DNA of 8,402 nt from Bacteroidota bacterium. Its GTDB lineage: Bacteria > Bacteroidota > Ignavibacteria > Kryptoniales > JAKASW01. Location: contig JAJYJD010000150.1 of NCBI GenBank assembly GCA_021789755.1, forward strand, positions 1 through 8,402. Direction: 5' to 3'. Shown here piece by piece: positions 1-6,119 of the stretch; the stretch's first letter is position 1, and every line of letters begins with the position of its first letter. The notes under the pieces are model-generated. The model was given only the letters and a program-made list of their open reading frames with translations, made no database searches and was not told where the DNA came from. Position numbers and translations under genes: made by a program.

Positions 1-981
1 TAGAAATTCCTTCATGTTTCTGTTTTCGGTCCACCTTACGAAACCGATCGGATAATCGTTGCCGCGCTCTTCATATGACGCGTCGTACCTCCCGGGACCG
101 TAGGACCTGGACAGCTTGAACTCGAGCTCCTTCATATAATAGGGTCCCCTCGGCACGTCCATGCCCGTCGCGCCTATCATAACGATTCTCGACCGGTCGC
201 GAGCAATATCACCGGCCAGGGACACGGGGTCGCTCGATCTTGTCGCGGCGGCTATGATCACTGAATCCGCGCCATAGCCTTCGGTAAATGAATTTACGAC
301 TAGGCTTACGTCGGCAGATCTCAAGCACGCGTCGTCCGCGCCCAATTCTTTTGCGAGCCCGACATTATCCGGATCGACATCAACGCCCAAAACCCGGCAT
401 CCGTTTGCCTTTAAAATTTGGACTGCTAATAAACCGACAAGTCCGAGTCCGATCACGACGACGTTTTCGCCGAGAGCAGGACCAGCCTGCCTAACGCCCT
501 GCAGGGCGATGGCGCCGACGGTGGTGTAAGCAGCCTCGTCGAGGGCTACTTCGTCAGGGACCTTGACAGCCAGGTTCTTTGGGATAAAAACGACATCAGA
601 GTGAGTGGCATAACTGGCACCCGCGCAAGCAACTCGGTCGCCCGGCTTGAACTCGGAAGTACCGGGATCCACCGCGAGAACGACCCCCGCTGTGCTGTAG
701 CCCAGTGGCTTCGACGAATCCAGTTTCGAGACGACCTTCCGGTAAGTCCGCAGCAGGCCGTTCTGCTTAATCTCCTGGAGGATTTTTTTCACGTCGTCCG
801 GCCGGGAGCGCGCCTTTTGAAGAAGGTTCATCTTGCCCAGATCGACCGACGACTTCTCGGTGCCCGCACTGATGAGAGAAAAGTGATTCTTTACCAGAAT
901 GCCGCCGGACTTCATCGCCGGCGGAGGAAGTTTCTCGACCCTTATTTCGCCTGATTTCATATTTTGAACGACCTGTTTCAT
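1..981 (-). CDS. Two-domain oxidoreductase (zinc-less MDR dehydrogenase plus expected Gfo/Idh/MocA domain), N-terminal part
   Basis: The first 327 codons are open to the window edge with no stop, so the gene continues beyond position 1. The protein starts MKQVVQNMKSGEIRVEKLPP. It has a GroES-like medium-chain dehydrogenase fold (about residues 1-160), then a Rossmann domain with the nucleotide motif GLGLVG at residues 178-183 and an acidic residue after the second strand (GVDVDPD, 199-205). Residues 294-322 (SYGPGRYD, then YPIGFVRWTENRN) match the stretch that, in the family I recall, leads into a C-terminal Gfo/Idh/MocA sugar dehydrogenase domain; full members are about 700 residues. The catalytic-zinc cysteine of alcohol dehydrogenases is absent: the equivalent stretch reads SLISAGTEK. 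A purine-rich GAGGGG (985-990) lies 3 bases before the ATG and abuts the lutC stop. Homologues occur in polysaccharide or sugar clusters; the substrate is unknown. Confidence 0.85.
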   Translation of the reverse strand, partial: MKQVVQNMKSGEIRVEKLPPPAMKSGGILVKNHFSLISAGTEKSSVDLGKMNLLQKARSRPDDVKKILQEIKQNGLLRTYRKVVSKLDSSKPLGYSTAGVVLAVDPGTSEFKPGDRVACAGASYATHSDVVFIPKNLAVKVPDEVALDEAAYTTVGAIALQGVRQAGPALGENVVVIGLGLVGLLAVQILKANGCRVLGVDVDPDNVGLAKELGADDACLRSADVSLVVNSFTEGYGADSVIIAAATRSSDPVSLAGDIARDRSRIVMIGATGMDVPRGPYYMKELEFKLSRSYGPGRYDASYEERGNDYPIGFVRWTENRNMKEFL

Positions 982-990
982 TAGCCCCTC

Positions 991-1644
991 TTAATGTTGA
1001 AGAAAGATTACGATGATCTCTTTCGGCCCGTGAACGCCGGTAACCAGTTCCTTTTCTATGTCTGCGGTCCGGCTCGGCCCGGTCACGAGAAAGAGATTGC
1101 TTCCCTCAAAATTACTGAATCTGTCCGTGAATAACTCGTCCAGAGTCGGAAGCATTTGGCTTTCTTTGGCGAGGATAAAGAGCCGCGCAGCGAGCGCCGC
1201 GGGGAGCCGCATATCTGTCTTCATGACGATGCTCCCGGTTTCTGCTACACAGGCGAGACACCCGGATACTGCACTATCGAAAATTGCAACCTCGCGTTTG
1301 TCATATCCTGGTCCGAACTCGATGCCGAATCGCGCTTGACGGGATTCCGTTAGTAATGAAGTGAATGCGCCGTAATTTGTCCTGATATCGTCGTAGATGA
1401 AAAGGGAAGTATTAGGCTCAATTCGCGCCAGAATAAGCTCTGAAGCATCAGCCTCAGTCTGAGCCACGAACGCTTCTCCGCCCAGCGCCGACAACTCCGA
1501 GCTGAACTTTGCAAACCGGGATTTGAAATCGTTCCCGATCCTCGCGAACAGCGGCGATTTCGAGCTCCTGTCGGCGGATATCCTGTCCGATCCGCGAATG
1601 CCTCGCCGGATGGATGCAAGTATCTTCTCTCTGTCGTCTTCCAT
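991..1644 (-). CDS. lutC: LutC/YkgG-family LUD-domain protein, L-lactate oxidation complex
   Basis: This 217-residue protein is the small LUD-domain subunit of the LutABC (LldEFG) complex, which oxidises L-lactate to pyruvate in the cytoplasm. The LUD signature is visible as AETGSIV at residues 134-140 and GPSRTADIEKEL followed by GVHGP at about 189-207, near the C-terminus as expected. It is slightly shorter than the roughly 240 residues of Bacillus LutC. The start codon overlaps the lutB stop by one base (TAATG), which points to translational coupling; no strong ribosome binding site is visible (an AGGA lies 12 bases upstream). An unusual C-x2-C pair (Cys129, Cys132) sits just before the AETG motif. 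The complex assignment rests on the neighbouring lutA and lutB. No lactate permease gene is in the window. Confidence 0.9.
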   Translation of the reverse strand: MEDDREKILASIRRGIRGSDRISADRSSKSPLFARIGNDFKSRFAKFSSELSALGGEAFVAQTEADASELILARIEPNTSLFIYDDIRTNYGAFTSLLTESRQARFGIEFGPGYDKREVAIFDSAVSGCLACVAETGSIVMKTDMRLPAALAARLFILAKESQMLPTLDELFTDRFSNFEGSNLFLVTGPSRTADIEKELVTGVHGPKEIIVIFLQH

Positions 1645-3023
1645 TATCTGGTTTGTCCTGATTTGTAAATCTCCCTAAAAGATCTGGAAGGAAATTGCGG
1701 CAGCTCGCGGTAGGCGGTCCATCCTTTCAAAAGATTTTTCAAAATCGGAGTCCTGGAAATACTCCTCGCAACCTTTCCCATAATTCTGTATCGTCCGGGC
1801 CTGAGCATCGTCTTCCTGTAGTTCCTGAAGATAAATTTCTCCAACCCATCTTTCCTGGCTGATTTAATCTCATGCCGCATTGCGAGGAGCTGGTGGTGGA
1901 TTTCAATCCCGACCGGGCAGACTTCCGTGCAGTTTCCGCAAAGTGAGGAGGCGAAGGGAAGATCCGGGGCGTTCTGTTCTCCAAAGTATAGTGGGGTGAC
2001 GAGCGAGCCGATCGGACCCGGATAGACTGAACCGTAAGCGTGACCGCCGATATTCCGGTAGACAGGGCAAACATTCAAACATGCGCCGCATCGTATGCAG
2101 TGTAAAACCTCTTGGTGCTCCGTCCCGAGAAGACCGCTCCTGCCATTGTCGAGGAGAATAACGTGGACTTCCTCCGGCCCGTCTTTTTCGCCTCTGGTCC
2201 GCGGGCCGCGTAACAGCGAGACATAGCTTGTCAATTTCTGGCCTGTGCTGCTCCGCGCGAGGAGCCTCATGAATATCCTCAGGTCTGAGAACCTCGGAAT
2301 TACTTTCTCGATCCCTGTCACGACGACGTGGACTTTCACCGCAGATGTGGAGAGCCTTGCATTCCCCTCGTTTTCAACGACGACAACGTCTCCGGTTTCA
2401 GCAATCAGGAAATTCGCGCCTGAAATTCCCATGTCGGCGGAAAGGAATTTTTCACGTAGTACCCTTCTCGCTTCGGCAGTCAGGAAACTCGGGTCGTCAT
2501 TCAGCACTGTTCCGATCTTTTCGTGGAACAGCTCGGAAATTTCCCGCCTTGATTTGTGAATCGCCGGTGTCGTGATATGCGATGGAGTCTCACCCGCGAG
2601 CTGTACGATATACTCGCCGAGATCGGTCTCAACGGCTTCGATACCGTATCTTGTAAGGAAAGGAACCAGCCCGATCTCTTCCGTCACCATCGACTTTGAT
2701 TTCACAATGGTCTTGACGCCGTGTTTCTGGGCCACATCGAGGATGTAGGCGTTTGCTTTTTCGGGAGTCTGCGCATAAAAGAGAGTGCAGTTGTTCTGCC
2801 GTGCCTTGTCCTCGAATTGCGAAAGGAGATCGTTGAGGAGAGAGATGGATTCCTGCTTGATCTTCTTCGCCTCATCTCTCAGGAAAACGAAATCGACCTC
2901 CTCGAAAGACCGGCTCCGTTTGTCGACTGCCTGGAGAGTGGCCTTGCTGAGGTTGGAACGCAGCTGGGTATTACGGATTTCCGTTTTGTACAGGTCGTGA
3001 AAATTCCGCGAGCTGAGTTCCAT
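1644..3023 (-). CDS. lutB: LutB/YkgF-family iron-sulfur LUD-domain protein, L-lactate oxidation complex
   Basis: This 459-residue protein is the large, electron-carrying subunit of the lactate oxidation complex. The LUD domain covers roughly residues 60-300 and contains the family signature around 199-224 (GANFLIAETGDVV, then NEGNARL). A ferredoxin-like segment follows. The first cluster motif is C-x2-C-x2-C-x3-C-P at Cys309, 312, 315 and 319; the second is C-x2-C-x3-C-P at Cys362, 365 and 369. The conserved GGHAYG and YPGPIGS segments lie between them. The C-terminus (WTAYRELPQFPSRSFREIYK) matches the LutB tail domain. Length and domain order are those of complete family members, and no expected cysteine is missing. 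The start lies 2 bases after the lutA stop. A GGAG sits 13 bases upstream inside lutA, so expression probably depends on coupling. Confidence 0.95.
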   Translation of the reverse strand: MELSSRNFHDLYKTEIRNTQLRSNLSKATLQAVDKRSRSFEEVDFVFLRDEAKKIKQESISLLNDLLSQFEDKARQNNCTLFYAQTPEKANAYILDVAQKHGVKTIVKSKSMVTEEIGLVPFLTRYGIEAVETDLGEYIVQLAGETPSHITTPAIHKSRREISELFHEKIGTVLNDDPSFLTAEARRVLREKFLSADMGISGANFLIAETGDVVVVENEGNARLSTSAVKVHVVVTGIEKVIPRFSDLRIFMRLLARSSTGQKLTSYVSLLRGPRTRGEKDGPEEVHVILLDNGRSGLLGTEHQEVLHCIRCGACLNVCPVYRNIGGHAYGSVYPGPIGSLVTPLYFGEQNAPDLPFASSLCGNCTEVCPVGIEIHHQLLAMRHEIKSARKDGLEKFIFRNYRKTMLRPGRYRIMGKVARSISRTPILKNLLKGWTAYRELPQFPSRSFREIYKSGQTR

Positions 3024-3025
3024 CG

Positions 3026-3802
3026 TTATGCCCGTTCTCCGATAATACTCTCGGCCATGATTTCTGCGATGTGGGCAAATCGCCTGGGTGATCCGTTGCG
3101 CCTCGCGCGCCCCTGTAAGTGCATTAGGCAGCTGGTATCTCCTGACACCAGGATCTCTGCGCCGGTTTGTTCAAGATTCTTCAGTTTCTCATCCGCCATC
3201 GACGCGGATATCTCCGGAAACTTCACTGAGAACGTACCACCGAATCCGCAGCAGACTTCAGCGTACGGCAGCTCGACGAGCTTCAGCCCTTCGATTCTCT
3301 TCAGGATATTGCGCGGTCCCTCTTTGATCCCGAGCTCGCGCAAGCTGTGACAGGAATCGTGAAAAGAAACAGTAGCTTCCAGTTTGCCGCTGAACCTTTC
3401 GACGCCGATGATTCTATTTATGAATTCCGAGAATTCGAAAACCCGTTTGCCGAATTCCGCTGAGAGTTTTGAGAACATCGGATCGTTCGCAAGCAATCCG
3501 GGATAGAAATTTCTCAACATTGCCACGCATGATCCCGACGGACCGACTACATAATCGTTCTTGAAATCAAAGTCGATTCTCGCGTTGTCGCTGGCGCTGG
3601 AAATCAGCGACTTTACCTCATGCATCGCCATCAACTTCGCTTCTTCGAAGTAGCCTGTATTATAAGCCGGCTGGCCGCAGCAAGTCTGATTCTCCGGGAA
3701 AATGACTTCACACCCGAGGTGTTCGAGAATCTTCAAAGTACTCACCGCAACGTTAGGGAATAGTTGGTCGATGTAACAGGGGACGAATAGGTAAACGCGC
3801 AT
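3026..3802 (-). CDS. lutA: LutA/YkgE-family CCG-domain protein, L-lactate oxidation complex
   Basis: From the chosen start the protein has 258 residues (MRVYLFVPCYIDQLFPN). It has two cysteine-rich CCG domains, as in LutA, GlcF and HdrB. The first has Cys9, Cys31 and CCG at 41-43 (CCGQPAYNTG). The second has Cys151 (FHDSCHSLRELG), CCG at 184-186 (CCGFGG) and Cys225. The subunit is thought to bind a metal or iron-sulfur centre and pass electrons from lactate. The frame stays open up to an earlier ATG at 3841, but the extra 13 residues (MNLFEDALIFFAI) are unlike the family. In addition, the -10 box of the likely promoter lies inside that extension, so the start at 3802 is preferred. No Shine-Dalgarno sequence precedes it. 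It is the first gene of the minus-strand operon. Confidence 0.92.
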   Translation of the reverse strand: MRVYLFVPCYIDQLFPNVAVSTLKILEHLGCEVIFPENQTCCGQPAYNTGYFEEAKLMAMHEVKSLISSASDNARIDFDFKNDYVVGPSGSCVAMLRNFYPGLLANDPMFSKLSAEFGKRVFEFSEFINRIIGVERFSGKLEATVSFHDSCHSLRELGIKEGPRNILKRIEGLKLVELPYAEVCCGFGGTFSVKFPEISASMADEKLKNLEQTGAEILVSGDTSCLMHLQGRARRNGSPRRFAHIAEIMAESIIGERA

Positions 3803-3812
3803 TATTGCGAAA

Positions 3813-3841
3813 AATATAAGTGCATCCTCAAATAAATTCAA
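3813..3841 (-). promoter_or_regulatory. Sigma70-like promoter of lutABC, near-leaderless
   Basis: Read on the minus strand, a -35 box TTGAAT (3836-3841) and a -10 box TATATT (3813-3818) are separated by exactly 17 bases. Counting about 7 bases from the -10 box puts the start site near 3806, only about 4 bases before the lutA ATG at 3802. This fits the lack of a ribosome binding site there. The boxes are read directly from the sequence; promoter activity is inferred. Confidence 0.55.
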
Positions 3842-3842
3842 T

Positions 3843-3876
3843 TTGCCAATGTTGCCACGTCGTTGCCAATATGGCA
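3843..3876. repeat. TTGCCA repeat cluster, candidate operator between lutA and dnaK
   Basis: Three direct copies of TTGCCA start at 3843, 3852 and 3863 (spacings 9 and 11 bases, 20 in total). The last copy forms a perfect inverted repeat TGCCA-ATA-TGGCA at 3864-3876. The cluster ends one base from the -35 box of the lutA promoter and lies about 15 bases upstream of a possible dnaK -35 box. Helical phasing and position suggest a transcription-factor site, most simply acting on lutABC. It does not resemble the LldR/LutR-type GntR operator that I know, nor CIRCE, so the regulator is unidentified. Confidence 0.45.
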
Positions 3877-3891
3877 GCTATTTGTAGTTTA

Positions 3892-3920
3892 CTGACACTT
3901 TTGAATGATTTACGTGAAAT
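3892..3920 (+). promoter_or_regulatory. Possible dnaK promoter
   Basis: CTGACA (3892-3897, five of six matches to the -35 consensus) is followed after 17 bases by TGAAAT (3915-3920, four of six matches to the -10 consensus). It would give a leader of about 100 bases. A second -10-like hexamer, GATAAT (3998-4003), lies closer to the gene but lacks a recognisable -35 box. No sigma32-type promoter and no CIRCE inverted repeat was found in 3877-4029. This is a weak prediction. Confidence 0.25.
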
Positions 3921-4013
3921 TCGATCCGCTAAATTGCGGTGGAATCGCCGATTGTGTGCGGCATAGTCATTGCAGGAATCGTGAGAAACGCAACACAGAT
4001 AATGAATCTTAGC

Positions 4014-4020
4014 AAAGGAG
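4014..4020 (+). promoter_or_regulatory. Ribosome binding site of dnaK
   Basis: AAAGGAG lies 9 bases before the ATG at 4030. It fixes that start over the out-of-frame ATG at 4025, which is only 4 bases from the motif. Confidence 0.8.
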
Positions 4021-4029
4021 AGATATGAG

Positions 4030-5958
4030 ATGGCAAAAATAATTGGAATTGACCTCGGCACGACGAACTCGTGCGTGGCTGTCATGGAAGGGAATACACC
4101 CACCGTGATAGCAAATTCTGAAGGAGCGCGAACGACTCCCTCAGTTGTCGCCCAGTCGAAGACGGGTGAATGGCTTGTCGGAGCGCCTGCAAAACGCCAG
4201 GCGATCACGAATCCGCAAAATACGGTATTCTCGATCAAGAGATTCATGGGGCGATTTTATAATGAAGTGACGGAAGAGATGTCGCGCGTTCCGTATAAGG
4301 TCGTGGCGGGTGCGAACAATACAGCCCGTGTTGATATCGGCGGGCGTCAATATTCTCCGCCTGAAATCAGCGCGATGATCCTTCAGAAGATGAAACAGAC
4401 AGCCGAGGATTTTCTCGGAGAGAAGATTACTGAAGCCGTGATCACCGTACCGGCTTATTTTAACGACGCGCAGCGCCAGGCGACCAAAGAAGCCGGCGAG
4501 ATTGCCGGTCTGAATGTACGCAGGATTATCAACGAGCCGACTGCTGCCGCGCTCGCGTACGGCCTCGACAAGAAGAATCAGAACCTCAAGGTTGCTGTTT
4601 ATGACCTCGGTGGTGGAACGTTCGATATATCGATACTCGAACTCGGGGAAGGCGTGTTCGAAGTGAAGTCTACGAATGGTGACACTCACCTCGGCGGCGA
4701 CGATTTCGATATGAAGGTCATGGACTTCATCGCCGATGAGTTTCAAAAGCAGGAAAGAATCGACCTGCGCAAGGATCCGATGGCGCTTCAGAGGCTGAAA
4801 GAGGCTGCCGAAAAGGCGAAGATGGAGCTCTCTACACAGCTCCAGACTGAAATCAATCTTCCGTTCATTACCGCCACGGCGGACGGTCCGAAGCATCTCA
4901 ACCTTACGCTGACGCGGGCAAAGCTTGAACAACTCGTCGACGACCTTGTCCAGCGCACGGTCCATCCGGTGAAGAAGGCATTGGAGGACGCAAAATTGAC
5001 GCCGTCGGAGATCGACGAGGTCATCCTCGTCGGCGGTATGACGAGAATGCCTAAAGTTCAGGAGATTGTGAAAAGCTTTTTCAACCGTGAGCCGCACAAG
5101 GGAGTCAATCCTGATGAAGTTGTCGCGGTAGGTGCGAGCATACAGGGCGCCGTGCTGACGGGAGACATAAAAGACATCCTGCTTCTGGACGTAACTCCGC
5201 TATCGCTCGGCATCGAGACTCTTGGCGGAGTCATGACGACGCTGATCCCGGCGAACACCACTATACCGACAAAGAAAGGTGAAGTCTTTTCGACCGCCGC
5301 GGACAGTCAGACTTCAGTGGAGATCCACGTCCTACAGGGCGAGCGGCCCATGGCGCTGGATAACCGGACGCTCGGAAGGTTCATACTCGACGGCCTTCCG
5401 CCGGCACCGAGAGGCATACCGCAGATCGAAGTGACATTCGACATCGATGCGAACGGCCTTCTGCATGTTGCCGCGAAAGACAAGGCAACCGGCAAAGAGC
5501 AGAGCATACGCATCACCTCTTCGAGCGGGCTCAGCCGTGAGGAGATAGAGCGCATGAAAAAGACGGCAGAAGAGCATGCTGCCGAAGATAAGTCACGGCG
5601 AGAGGAAGTCGAGACCAGGAATCAGGCGGACAATCTGGTCTTCCAGAGCAAGAAGCAGCTGCAGGAATTCGGAGACAAGATCCCTGCCGATAAGAAGAAG
5701 CCCCTGGAGGATGCGATTCAGAAACTCGAGGCTGCCGCAAAGACCGCCCCGATTGCTCAGTTGAAATCTGAAATCGAATCGCTGAACAAAGTCTGGAGTG
5801 AAGCGGCCACCTACATGTATCAGCAGCAGGCTCAGACGGCACAGCAGCAACCTGGAGCCGAACAGCAGGGCCAGCAACAGCAGGGTTCAGCCGAGCCAAA
5901 GGCCAAAACGGCGGAAAATGCAGATTACGAAATAATTGATGACAAGGACAAGAAGTAA
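4030..5958 (+). CDS. dnaK: Chaperone DnaK (Hsp70)
   Basis: This is a complete 642-residue Hsp70, the ATP-driven chaperone that binds exposed hydrophobic segments of unfolded proteins in the cytoplasm and works with DnaJ, GrpE and ClpB. The nucleotide-binding domain (about 1-380) shows the phosphate-1 loop IGIDLGTTNSCVAV (5-18), the segment VPAYFNDAQRQATKEAG (140-156), the phosphate-2 loop DLGGGTFD (192-199) and the adenosine motif VGGMTRMPKV (334-343). The interdomain linker is DILLLDVTP (382-390). The substrate-binding beta domain follows (about 391-500), then the helical lid. The tail has a glutamine-rich stretch (598-618, 13 of 21 residues Gln) and ends DYEIIDDKDKK, an acidic end typical of bacterial DnaK. 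No grpE or dnaJ is in the window; clpB follows 161 bases downstream. VPYKVV at 87-92 resembles Bacteroidota/Chlorobi-type DnaK. Confidence 0.99.
   Translation: MAKIIGIDLGTTNSCVAVMEGNTPTVIANSEGARTTPSVVAQSKTGEWLVGAPAKRQAITNPQNTVFSIKRFMGRFYNEVTEEMSRVPYKVVAGANNTARVDIGGRQYSPPEISAMILQKMKQTAEDFLGEKITEAVITVPAYFNDAQRQATKEAGEIAGLNVRRIINEPTAAALAYGLDKKNQNLKVAVYDLGGGTFDISILELGEGVFEVKSTNGDTHLGGDDFDMKVMDFIADEFQKQERIDLRKDPMALQRLKEAAEKAKMELSTQLQTEINLPFITATADGPKHLNLTLTRAKLEQLVDDLVQRTVHPVKKALEDAKLTPSEIDEVILVGGMTRMPKVQEIVKSFFNREPHKGVNPDEVVAVGASIQGAVLTGDIKDILLLDVTPLSLGIETLGGVMTTLIPANTTIPTKKGEVFSTAADSQTSVEIHVLQGERPMALDNRTLGRFILDGLPPAPRGIPQIEVTFDIDANGLLHVAAKDKATGKEQSIRITSSSGLSREEIERMKKTAEEHAAEDKSRREEVETRNQADNLVFQSKKQLQEFGDKIPADKKKPLEDAIQKLEAAAKTAPIAQLKSEIESLNKVWSEAATYMYQQQAQTAQQQPGAEQQGQQQQGSAEPKAKTAENADYEIIDDKDKK
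5821..5883 (+). repeat. CAG/CAA-rich segment coding the DnaK glutamine-rich tail
   Basis: This low-complexity stretch is rich in CAG and CAA codons and encodes DnaK residues 598-618. It lies in the disordered tail after the lid, where length and composition vary between species. Slippage at the CAG runs is a likely source of that variation. Confidence 0.7.
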
Positions 5959-5990
5959 GAAACTGGAAGCAAGAAGCTGCAAGTAAGAGA

Positions 5991-6019
5991 AGGCCGCCCC
6001 TCCGGGACCGGGGCGGCCT
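5991..6019 (+). terminator. GC-rich hairpin after dnaK, terminator-like but without U-tract
   Basis: A perfect 10-base inverted repeat, AGGCCGCCCC (5991-6000) and GGGGCGGCCT (6010-6019), encloses a 9-base loop. The stem can extend by GAGA/TCTC pairing across a small bulge. It begins 32 bases after the dnaK stop. The bases that follow (ATTCTCG) are not a U-tract, so it may be a weak or conditional terminator, a 3'-end stabiliser of dnaK mRNA, or part of the clpB leader structure. Confidence 0.6.
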
Positions 6020-6102
6020 ATTCTCGAAAGGCCCTGAGGAAAATATGACGATAGCCGGAGGTTTGCGGCCTTCGCGGTAAGAATGCCGGGGAAGTCCCGG
6101 AG
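5999..6102 (+). promoter_or_regulatory. clpB leader with several competing RNA pairings
   Basis: The 161-base dnaK-clpB spacer has complementary segments that cannot all pair at once. GGCCT (6015-6019), part of the strong hairpin, can instead pair with AGGCC (6029-6033). AAGGCC (6028-6033) can pair with GGCCTT (6067-6072). CCTCCGG (5999-6005) is fully complementary to CCGGAGG (6055-6061). A separate small hairpin CCGGG-GAAGT-CCCGG (6086-6100) sits 6 bases before the clpB ribosome binding site. This could be an attenuator or translation switch, or just the effect of GC-rich sequence. It matches no RNA family that I recognise. Confidence 0.3.
6045..6080 (+). CDS. Possible 11-residue leader peptide upstream of clpB
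   Basis: ATG at 6045 opens an 11-codon frame (MTIAGGLRPSR) ending in TAA at 6078-6080. GAGGA (6036-6040) lies 4 bases before the ATG and closely resembles the clpB ribosome binding site. The frame overlaps segments that take part in the competing pairings of the clpB leader, so its translation could influence folding. The peptide is not recognised, and such a short frame may occur by chance. Confidence 0.25.
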   Translation: MTIAGGLRPSR

Positions 6103-6105
6103 AGT

Positions 6106-6114
6106 TGAGGAAAG
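6106..6114 (+). promoter_or_regulatory. Ribosome binding site of clpB
   Basis: TGAGGAAAG, with its GAGGA core at 6107-6111, lies 8 bases before the ATG at 6120. This supports that start, from which the reading MDLNKLTIKSQEAL matches the usual ClpB N-terminus. Confidence 0.75.
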
Positions 6115-6119
6115 CGAAA

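Noticed and set aside
601..954. Plus-strand frame of 117 codons near the left edge
   Set aside because: It is opposite the conserved N-terminus of the two-domain oxidoreductase, which explains this region fully.
2721..3350. Plus-strand frame of 209 codons opposite the lutA/lutB junction
   Set aside because: It is antisense to two well-supported genes, with no motif and no ribosome binding site.
3881..3903. Bacteroidota-type promoter (TTTG and TAnnTTTG) before dnaK
   Set aside because: A TTTG and a CACTTTTG are present, but they are separated by 11 bases instead of about 19-21, and the second box lacks its first T.
4002..4028. Eight-codon frame (MNLSKGEI) just upstream of dnaK
   Set aside because: It lacks a ribosome binding site of its own and contains the dnaK one, so it is most likely accidental.
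3828..4247. Minus-strand frame of 139 codons covering the divergent control region
   Set aside because: It runs through the dnaK start in antisense and across the promoter and repeat cluster; its protein resembles nothing known.
4141..5097. Long minus-strand frame (318 codons) opposite dnaK
   Set aside because: It is antisense to a highly conserved gene. Long antisense frames opposite dnaK are a well-known by-product of its codon pattern, and the translation shows no recognisable domain.
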